Shown here: positions 54,601 to 64,000 of the stretch, piece after piece | Layout: each line of letters begins with the position of its first letter | Position numbering within the stretch: position 1 is the stretch's first letter | Assembly (NCBI GenBank): GCA_031841125.1 | Contig: CM063109.1 | Location: 22,043,321 to 22,107,320, forward strand | Origin: Acanthococcus lagerstroemiae | Lineage: Eukaryota; Arthropoda; Insecta; Hemiptera; Eriococcidae | Direction: 5' to 3' | DNA: 64,000 nucleotides | Program-made: the position numbers and the translations under genes | Notes under the pieces: generated by a model | The model's input: only the letters and a program-made list of their open reading frames with translations | Database searches by the model: none | What the model was told of the DNA's origin: nothing

Positions 54601-56905
54601 ACACTTTTACTGTTCCCGGCAGATTTTTGATGCGGCAAATCAATATGTAGTGTTGTCACATCATATTATTTTCTCAGCCGCCTACGTTTATATCAAGTTT
54701 GGGTATCGTCGCCTGTCTATAATCACCAGCTGTCCAGGACCTCCACCCTCTCCCCTATGACAAATTTTAAAATAACTTTCTACAAATAAAATGGGGATTG
54801 ATTGTACCCATGTGTAACTATACAGTCCTAATATAATATTAGCTCAATGGCAGATCCAGGAAGCAATTCCGGAAAAGGCACTTTGAAGTGCGTAAGAATT
54901 ATACCTGCTTTTCATCCCCTTCCTTCCTCTCTTCCTGAGTGCTTAGATCATTTTGACGGCGATTGAGTGAGTAGATAAGAGAAAAATACTTGAAATTTTA
55001 AATTGTTTATACGACTGACTATTATTTTCTCTTACGTTGAAAATAAAATACCTTTTTTTTTTTTTACATTTTTTCAATTTTTTCAACTCACTGAATTCCC
55101 GATCAAGCGGATTTTTAATGTTCATCGCTGTACCCACGGGTCGATTAGAACCTAAAATGTTACTGGAAAAATGCTGTTGCATCCGTCTACTTTTCAATTC
55201 CGTATTCCTCCTGGGCTAGAGAAGAGACGACGAAGGGAGCCAGCTAGCACGTTAGCCCATTTTCTCTCTGTACCGCTCAAACGGTCCCATTTTCGCCCTA
55301 GTCCCTGTACAGCATATCTTTAGAGTTTAATTAAAGCCGTTTATGCATTTGTCTCCCAAATTTGAACAGTCCATCATGTTCACTAACTGACAATCTATAA
55401 CAAACCATCATCATTTCATTTCACGAAAAAAAAAAAAAAAAAAATCAAGTTGGCCTTCTTTTCCCCTGTACTCTTTATTTGTTCCTAAATACGAGTACTA
55501 TGAATCCAAACTTAGATTTCTCAGAGTAAATATAGGTATACCAGGACCTGATTTAAAATGTAGGTCCTCGAGGCCAATGTCTTATAGTAACTCCAAAATT
55601 AATATCGCCCTTGGAAAATCCCTAAAAAAGAGGGATCCTGACTCTTTCTTACTTCCAATTTCCATATTATCAGTCTCAGAAAATAAATTCAAGTTTTTTT
55701 TGGAATGGAAAAAATAATGATTTTTATTTGTGTGATAAGAGCCCCTGACGTTGGAGGCCCAATAGTCTGAGCCTCGTGAACACCCCCTAAATACGGCCCT
55801 GAATTAGACATCCTCGATTATTTTGATGGAGTTAGCTGGGTAGTAGAAAATCCGCATTTAGTTTTTCATTCGAAAATCAAAAATGTACACATTGTTTTGA
55901 GTTCCTACATATGGAAATTTTTTGGAGAGACTTGTTACCCTAAACAATAATAAAAACCTGCCTTGCGAGCTGCTGTACCAAATTGTACGATGAGATTACT
56001 AAAGATGTAGGTGTTCAAAATGTTTAATGGCAGTTTTATAGGAATTCAAAGAAAGAAACTCAAGTTAGATTTTGGGTCAATGCGAACTGACGTTAATTAA
56101 ATGTTAGTCAGTAGAGTGTTTAGGAAAGGGCCGTAGACACGAGAAATAGGGACCGACCTCACAATCTTTTGGCGCTGGTAGTGGTCTTCTTGTAAAACCT
56201 AATTCAGCACATTAGATATCACTAACACTGAAAGATGTGTAAATAGATACCAAACCAATTTATAGAAAATAGAAAAGCAGTTCCGAAAAGAACTTATTTT
56301 AAAATATAAATACAGAAAACAGGTTTTAAAATCCAAACACCCTACTTTAAATGAAAGATAGAAGTTTGCTATTTTCAAAATAGGTATTCTTGAAAATAAA
56401 GAAGCGTCCCCGTCAACTTCGGATTACGAATTCGATATCAGAGGCCAAAATGAAGTTGGAATGCGTGATCTACTCAATCTTTTTGATTCTTGAGAATGTC
56501 CTTATTCATACTAAATCATGTCTTTTTTTCGGGGGGGGGGGGGGGAATTGTGAGTTACTAGAAATGTTGGGCCAATTTCAGATTAAATCGTAGCCATCAA
56601 TTTTTCTTGGCAGATTTATCATGCTCAGAAGCGTTCCCATCATGTCATGGCCATGTGTGTTCTAACAGCCGATTCTCAATGTCCGATGCTGAATCTGATC
56701 CAGATGATTTGTAATATTATGGTTAATTTTTATTATAAATTCTATATTTTAAACTTAGGCTATCATTTATGATGTGAAAAGGATTTTTCTATAAAGATAT
56801 TCAGCCGCAAGCGACATGTAACATTTCTCTGCGAGCATTTAGCGCCTATCTTTACCATGTAGGTAACTTTTTGTAAGAACCCCAAAAAAGGAACAAATAT
56901 TAGAT
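54601..56905. other. Non-coding, nothing recognised
   Basis: A-run at 55424-55443, G-run at 56530-56546; otherwise no structure recognised. Confidence 0.3.
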
Positions 56906-57095
56906 GCAAATTAAAAGAAAGGCAAATTGCTCCACTATAAATGTAATGAGTTTTAATCACTGTAATCACAACGTGTCGACAATAACTGTCATCTTCAGGT
57001 ACACGTACGACAGTTATTGTCGAAAGTTGTGATTTCAGCGATTAAAACTTATTGCATTATTTATAGTGGAGCAATTTGCCTTTCTTTTAATTTGC
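56906..57095. repeat. Large hairpin: 86-bp inverted repeat, 18-bp loop
   Basis: Left arm 56906-56990 (from GCAAATTAAAAG to AATAACTGTC) and right arm 57009-57095 are near-perfect reverse complements. The 13-bp word AAATATTAGATGC lies just outside at both sides (56895-56907 and 57128-57140). A foldback MITE or double-stranded RNA source is possible. Confidence 0.75.
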
Positions 57096-58848
57096 TCAGG
57101 AATCATTCTTCTCTGCTTTATTAGTGTAAATATTAGATGCTTTCCTGTTTCCAACGACTTATGTAAATACAAACGAGGAAGGTATTCTTATCGTGCATAA
57201 GAGGTGGGGAAGGGGTCATCTTCATGGTCCACTGCTACATGGAACTATACCAACCAATGTACATATACCTTTACTGACTGAGTGTCTCATCCGTGTATCG
57301 TTCATCAAACACGATGGGTATGGTCTTTCGAGACACCCTGTATCTGTATCTACTTTAATGATAATAAAAGGTCGTTATTTGCTTCCTCGTTTTTCATAAA
57401 CTTTTTCGTCAGATTTTTTGCTAGTTATTTTTTAATTTCATTCAATTATGTTTGCTTAGGAGACTATTATCACAGCGAACGCTGCTGTTCGCTGATTAAT
57501 GATCTGTACACGAATGATCGTTCCTGATGACCGTCTGAAACATGTAACAACTATGTTTTTCTTTTACTGTCGCTCGCTTTTACTTTTCGCTTATTTTCGA
57601 CCCTTTTGTCTGTGCTGTTGATAATAAATTACAATGTCGACCGCCCTGCATCGCTCTGGCGCGAAACGAGCGAGAACTCCGTCTTTCGAAAGACTTTATT
57701 TATTTGGCCAATATTCTCTCTGCACCTTTACCTTAAACGAAAAGGCATTATTAACGGTCTCCGTGAAAATTGTATTGTACGTTTTACCCCGTTGCGCGAG
57801 GTTCCCTTTTTCGCGACGTCAGCGTGTCCTTTCTGTTTCGCCTCTTTTTCTAACCCCTGCCCCGCCCGGTAAACAAGTTTGCAAATGGAGGCATTTAAAT
57901 AGAAAGACGAAATCAGAATACGAATCGTCGACTGACGAAATAAATTACGTCTTAATTAGTTTTCAGCCTTCACCTGAGTGAAACGAGACCCGGCATGCTC
58001 GTTGACAGTTTCCTCACACGAAATGTACGTTTCTATATAACTTAGAATTTTACGCATATTTCGGAAATTTACTTCGAGGTTCCTGAGCGAAGAAGTATGG
58101 AGCGAGATCTCATGACCGAGTAGGAGTTCACAATGTGTTTGAGTTGAGACCTCGACTTGAAAACCCGAGGATTTTGTCGAAATCAGACATTTTTTTGTTC
58201 CCGAATTTCGAATAATGCATCACATTGTTCTTCGGTCTCGAAGTGAAGCCGCCAACTCGAAATGTAACTACAGAAGTGACAATCCCCGTAATTTTTTCAT
58301 TATATATGTTGAAAAGACATCTTAGTGCATATCACTTGTGCGAAGTACACACAAAGAAAAAAAAAATGATATTGCTCTCAACGAAAAGTGGTTTCCTACT
58401 GAGACGAATAAACTACTCATTTGAAAAATCTGAAAAACTATCAAATTCGTAATTTTCTTGATAGATGTTTTTAAAACTATTACGTTGCAATTTTCTTCCT
58501 AACTGAAGGGTTTGAAACTCAACTTTCACAGAAATTTTCAATAACCGGGAATTTGAATTATCCGTCGAGTTTTGTGTCCGATTTACACGTGATCTGTTTA
58601 AGTGTAATGGCTTCAGATTCTTTTCAAGCCAAAATTCTACGAGATTCTGTAACTTCGGATTTCAGTGTACACATGAGTATTGTTAGAAAAACTGTAACGA
58701 GGCATCAACATATTCGGTTCATTAAATAAGAAAGTAAATATCAGCCTACAGCTGAATCTCATCATGACCATCGACAGATAAACAAAATTTACCAACTCGA
58801 ATGACTGCGATTGAAAACACTTTAATATCGTCAAGTTACTATCAAGGT
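57096..58848. other. Non-coding or uncertain
   Basis: A CpG-richer stretch at 57600-58000 contains a 115-codon open frame (57634-57981) without recognised similarity. It may be a promoter region or first exon, but nothing decides this. Confidence 0.25.
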
Positions 58849-58856
58849 GTCAGAAG

Positions 58857-59089
58857 TAGGGACGAAAATAAGGGGGACACGGGGGCCAGCCTGCTCCCCC
58901 AGCCTCCGTCGGAGTTCGGAAATTTTAGTAGATGGATCAAAGGTTGGGAAAATCCAACAAGTCAAAGGTTTTTTTCCTTTTTCAGCCAATACAAACCAAT
59001 TTTTATTGTTCTTTGGGAATTTTGAGTTGAGTCAGTTGGGGATTTAACAATTTTTACCCCTCTAGAAGAGTCTCTTCGTTACGTCCCTA
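58857..59089 (-). mobile_element. hAT-like MITE, complete copy
   Basis: Starts TAGGGACG and ends CGTCCCTA, flanked by the perfect 8-bp duplication GTCAGAAG (58849-58856 and 59090-59097), diagnostic of the hAT superfamily. 233 bp, non-coding. It is the intact relative of the MITE interrupted by the BEL/Pao element. Confidence 0.8.
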
Positions 59090-59899
59090 GTCAGAAGTGA
59101 TGCAGGCCCCGGTTCCGGATATATCAGTATTTATTCAAAATACGACTCTATTTCAGGCATCCTGAAATCCAGATTTTGCTCCATATCACAAAAATTTCGA
59201 GTCCCACATCCATTCTGGACTCCGAGAGAATATCCATAGCGGAGCAGATTCAGTTCCAGCTACGGCTCTAGCTTCTCCCCTTTACACTTTCTCCTCAAAA
59301 CTAGCTTCGGATGGTGGCTCTAACTTCGCTCCACATTCTGGCATGGATTTCTCAAAATGACTTCGTCTCTCGTCCAACACACTGGGTAACGTTGAATAAA
59401 AGCTTAATGGGTTGCTACACTGAACAATATAATTTTCAATCATCGTCCGGAAGAAACTGATACAGATCAAAGAATCAGCTTCCAAATAAAACAAAAAATT
59501 GTGCAAGGCAATGTTATTGAAAACTATAATAATGTGACTGATGAAATTTAAACGGATCTTAACTGAAAATTGCAAATTTTCGAGTCGTACATAAGCATAA
59601 TACCTATCTATCAGAAATCAAGAAAAATTGAGGAATTAAATTTGGACTGTGAGGGCTGAAATTGGAGCCAGATCCCAAATTTGAGCAATGATTGCAATCT
59701 GTGATCAAATGAACCTCTCCTTCTCCGTTATTCCATTAATTCTCTGGGTCAAATCTTTCTTTTTTTTTTTTTACTTTGAGTCATCCTTCGGCTCACAGTA
59801 CGGAGAAAGGAAAATAGTCTAAATGTCTTACAGCACCTTATTGAAGACTTCATGCGATACAAAGTTCTTACTTCCTGATAATATGTTTGAAAATAAATA

Positions 59900-62215
59900 A
59901 CATTTAATTCAGTGTGGTAAAAATTGCAATTTTTAGCATAAAGTTTGGATTTTATAGATCTAAACAGAACCTGCAAAATTTAACGAGATATGTTAATTCA
60001 GAAACACAAAAAATCTGTACGCGATACTTGGTTTCATTTTCTAAGTCAAATCTATTTTGTTCCAGCTGAAGTATTGAATTTTTTGAATTCAAAATCATAT
60101 TTCGGAGCTTGAATACAAGACAGAATCCAAAATGAAATGATGTATTCATAAAGAGTGATTCAGTGAACCTGTATGTTCAATACCTTGTTTGAGCGCCTGT
60201 ATCAAAATTTTACCTCTCCCATTTGTGAACTTTTGATTTTGGGGCTAAAATTGGTGGCGATTGAAAATCTGATGCAACATTTAAAATCAACGATCTATGA
60301 AATATCTTTATTTCGTTAGTTTGCTCAAATTTTTATGTGAAATTAGACTTTCATGTTTGAAAGAGAGAGAACGAAATTATACTTTAGGTTAGGGAACCCA
60401 GGTGAGGTTAAGTTGAAAATCCAATTAAATACTTAGAGTCAGCGACCCACCACTATTTGCTTGACTCATTTTTTCAAGCCATATCAATAACACTGCACAG
60501 CAGCATAAAAGACAATGGGATGAGATTACATGATTTTAGCTATATTATTTTGAATGCTGAATATGATGGCGTTATCCATTTTTCTCGAGAAACCTCCCTT
60601 TTTCCGTATTCAAAATCAAAATTTTCACGTTTTATTCGTTTTTGTCGTGCAGGAATAGCTACACTGATACTGATAACAATACTGAACGCGTATAGTTGTT
60701 CGATCAGTAGTATCGTTTTGATGATACTAAAATTTGCATGATAGGAAAAAACAATGAACTATAATCGAAAAATTTACATCGGCATTAAATTCCTCGTTGA
60801 AAATACCTATAGAATCATGTATTCTCATGTCATTGTTTTTGTTTTTTTTTAATTTCAAATTGTTGTGCAGTGTAATTCCTAATGAAGTGTTAAATTTAGA
60901 TTTCGCAGCCAAATTGAAATTCGATTCGATAATCGATATCGGCCACTCAAAGAACTTTAAAAAAAAAAAATAATATGTTTAATTTTTCAGACCGAATCGA
61001 TTCTGTTTATTTTGGGTAAGGAGGATAAAGTGAAATTAATTTTGGCCCCTTTAACGGGACTGAATTGAAAATCCAATGCGACCACGAAATCAACGACCCA
61101 AATGACCCTTATTTTACAAATCTTTTACACGATCCATACTTTGACTCTTGCTTTGATTTTTTAAGCCGAGTCAATTTTACCTTACTGAAGGTTTAAATTA
61201 GAATTTAAAAAAATACAAATCACTATTCAAAACTGGTGACTCAAGAAACTTATATTCCGGTGCTTCGTTTGATTTTCCAAGTCGAATTACTGTTGTCTGT
61301 TCAAAGAAGTCAACAATTTTGCCTGATTGAAGGATTAAAATAAAAACTGTGAGGTCTATTTTGGAGCCGCGTTAAAAATCCAATCCAGTATTCAAACTTG
61401 ATGGTGCAAGCAGTTATATTCCAACATTATGTTCAGTTTTCCGACCCGGATCATGCTCATTTGCAGAAGTCAGCTTTGAATTTTGAAGCCTGAAAACGAG
61501 TGTGATCGAATCATTTAATTTTATTTTCGAAACACCCGACCCAAAAACTACCTACTGCAGTACTTTATGCTTTAGGAAGATTCGAATTGGTATTTTCGAA
61601 GGAGGGGAGGTATAATCAGGGTTCCAAATCGGACTTGAATCAAAATGATTGAATTTTTGAACCCGGCGACTAGAATAGCCGTATTCCGATACTTCGTTCG
61701 ATTTTTTAAGTTGGATCGATTTTTGCTCATTGAAGGATGAATCGAAAATCTGATTGCATTTTCAAGCTCAACGACACAAAAAACCCATATCCCGATTCTT
61801 TGTTTGATTTTCTGAATCAGATCTGATTTGCCAGTTTGAAGAGCTCAAATTTGAATCTAATAGTCCGAAATGGAGTCGGATAAAAACATCATTTAATTTT
61901 CGAAAGTTGTGATCCAAGAAACCTCTATTTTGATATATTATTCAGTTTTTCTAGCGGAGTCATTGGCTTATTCAAGAGGTCAAATTTGAATTTTGGAACC
62001 GAAAATGTAGTTGGATTAAAATTCTGATTGAATTTTCGAATTCAGTGATCTAAATAAACCCTCTTCCGATAACTAGTTACATTTTTCAGCCGTCTAATCG
62101 GCCCCTTAAAAGGATAATAAGTCGAATTCGGAGCCCGAATCTCGGTCAGATCGAAAATCTGATTGCATTTTCAAACCTAGCATTCCGAAAAACCCCTGTT
62201 TTGGTACGTTGTCGA
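59900..62215 (+). repeat. Degenerate satellite array, about 105-156 bp unit
   Basis: Successive units share, in order: GAAAATCTGATTGCATTTTC, a block like TCAACGACCCAAAAAACCC, ATTCCGATACTTCGTT, GATTTT..AAGTCGAATC and a GAATTTGGAGCCGAAAT-type block. Unit starts can be placed near 61066, 61215, 61371, 61505, 61645, 61750, 61888, 62020 and 62153; earlier, poorer units lie at about 59960-60460. Units are strongly diverged, so this is an old array. Confidence 0.6.
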
Positions 62216-63449
62216 TATGCTTCTATATAAAATTCCAAAGTCGGTAATTTTTCCTCCGCAAAAAAAAAACCAAACTTTATCACTGAGGAAGATGCACGTT
62301 TATCTCGGTACAATCTTGCAATAAAAGAAAAAGAAAAAAAAACGCGTGAAGATTTTCGTGCTCCACCCTGTACGTACATGTGTGTAGGAAGAGAACATAC
62401 GTGTTAATAGAATTGCATATCTGATTCGCCGTAAATACGTCTTTCGTACTAGCGAGTTGACTGGGATATCGGACTGTTGCACTAATGAGCTCTTCACGGT
62501 GGATCGCAGAATACATTACCGAAAGAGGCGTACCGGAAAACCCCTTTTTTATTGTGAGGAGAGGGGGATGAAGTCGTTAATTTACAGCCGGACCAAACGG
62601 CTCATTTACTCGCTACTTAAGCTGTATGTCTGTGCTAAGTACAACCGAATATCATCATGGTTGTGTGACATTAAACTGGGTTCCTTAATATCTCGAATAT
62701 TTCATTCAAAGGACTTGAACCTTACACTGTGTACTTGAGGAGAGAGAAAATTTCAACAGCGATGGATGAAAATTTGGTCTATAAGCGCAGTTTATTTCCT
62801 TACACGTGTTCGTTTACCTTACAGATATTTTAAAGAGGTAGTTATGAGATGCCGTAACAAAGTCGAATTTCCGGCTAACGGAAATTTCCAAAATAAATAG
62901 AAGGTTTTTGTAACTCCGCCGACTCCTTAAGCATCAACTTTGTCTCCTGTTATTTCTTCGAGAACTCGCTTATTTCTTCTTCGCTAAACGAAAAGTTTTA
63001 GATTATTTTCTTTCTGCTCCATTTCTGTACAATAATTATTTCGTTTGCCGTGTTTGGATGTCGTGTACTGAGATTGACAATGTAATGGAAATTAGGAACT
63101 TCGAAGGCAATGTCAACAAGTTCGTGTTTATTCTATACCGTTGACTCGGCATCATTTTGATTTATCCAATTTGTTTACTATATCATTTATTTATCGAACA
63201 GTTAGCTGTGTTTTGGAGCCCTTGACTATGTATTTTCGATTTATCCATAGCAGAATTTCGTTTTAAAAAAACTATGGAGATAGTAGTATTACTTTTTCGG
63301 CTATCGACTTGATGAAGAGGGGAGGGAACATGATGGAGTTGGGCACATCATATTGTAGAAAACGGTAAATAGCTGATGAAGGATTTTTGGCGCTCAGTCG
63401 TAGCGATTACCTACCCTGCCTTACTAAGCCAAAAAGACGTATCTCATAG
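62216..63449. other. Non-coding, nothing recognised
   Basis: Short frames only. Confidence 0.3.
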
Positions 63450-63530
63450 TGGTGTGTCTAAGAAGTACGATTGTATCGATACTCGACTAGATTCGATACT
63501 TATCGATACTTTGATTGGAAGTATCGATAC
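63450..63530 (+). repeat. Dispersed repeat rich in TATCGATACT, right copy
   Basis: Matches 691-770 in the same orientation, including ATTCGATACTTATCGATACT. Confidence 0.6.
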
Positions 63531-64000
63531 ATATTGAGATTCACTACGAATTTTGTTTTTTGACTATTATTCGTTTTCGAAATGGACTTGTTTATTTCAT
63601 TTACGTATATCATCGGTAACTATAGAAATCCGAAAACAGATCTGGCAATCACTTATTTCTTATTATTTTTTTGGATGGGGGGGGGGGGTTAGAGGCAAAC
63701 TTTTAGTATCTAAATGCTTTTTTTTTCTAAGAATGAAGATTTTTGACTCAAAACCCATTGTTTTTTGTTAAAAAACGTTAAATGTTTCTTTCGTAGCAGG
63801 ATTGCCATCTAGTCAACTGTTGCCGGTCCCAGAAAAAAGAAATACCGATATGTCGGTATTTCCTCAGTGTTGTCGGTATTATAGGTATTTTTTCAAATGT
63901 GACCTTCCATGAAGAGAGAGCGAGCAGAAAACAAAAATAAAACACTATTGGCGATTTTTCTGAATGCAAGCGAAGCAAACAAAAATTTAGAAGCGGCAAG
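63531..64000. other. Non-coding, nothing recognised
   Basis: Short palindromic AATACCGATA...TATCGGTATT-type words at 63840-63885; no gene. Confidence 0.3.

Noticed and set aside
57634..57981. 115-codon frame as a gene
   Set aside because: No recognised similarity, overlapping frame of similar length, and CpG-rich composition; left as uncertain.

Overview
This window looks like nuclear DNA of an arthropod, probably an insect; the order cannot be fixed from sequence alone. It is AT-rich, has long non-coding stretches and many nested decayed transposons. It contains an intron-bounded globin exon and candidate host exons with good splice sites. No bacterial-type operons, rRNA genes or CRISPR arrays were seen.

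Layout. 1-23200: LINE (non-LTR retrotransposon) fragments (1-250, 2410-2995, 9300-10345, 17245-18133, 20100-20420, 21990-22300), a 434-bp TA-flanked pogo/mariner-like MITE (777-1210), and a BEL/Pao LTR retrotransposon (3861-7154) inserted into a hAT-like MITE. Several short inverted-repeat elements and degenerate tandem arrays also lie here. 23230-32170: the most notable feature, a partial Polinton/adintovirus-like endogenous DNA virus. Left to right it carries a truncated packaging ATPase (-), an accessory gene, unknown genes, a DDE integrase, an intact PLA2-protease fusion ORF, a divergent helix-turn-helix gene (-), two small unknown genes, penton-like and double-jelly-roll major capsid pseudogenes, and a secreted two-domain immunoglobulin-like protein. 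No DNA polymerase B or terminal inverted repeats were recognised, so the copy is incomplete, and most genes are broken by frameshifts or stops. 34370-37480: candidate host exons, with two more virus fragments in a duplicated stretch between them. 42190-45390: a degraded RTE-like LINE on the minus strand with about 60-bp flanking repeats, itself hit by a SINE with a perfect 14-bp target duplication and by a MITE. 52063-52294: a globin exon on the minus strand. 59900-62215: a degenerate satellite with a repeat length of about 105-156 bp.

How the virus genes fit together: capsid proteins, maturation protease, packaging ATPase and integrase make up the usual Polinton/adintovirus virion and integration set. 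The PLA2-like domain suggests membrane breach at entry, and the Ig-like protein suggests a host-interaction role. Nearly every gene start in the element overlaps a TATAAATG-like motif. A family of short palindromic repeats is scattered through the element, often in frame within coding sequence. These two patterns, the iteron-like array beside the HTH gene, and the Ig-like gene are the best candidates for undescribed biology.
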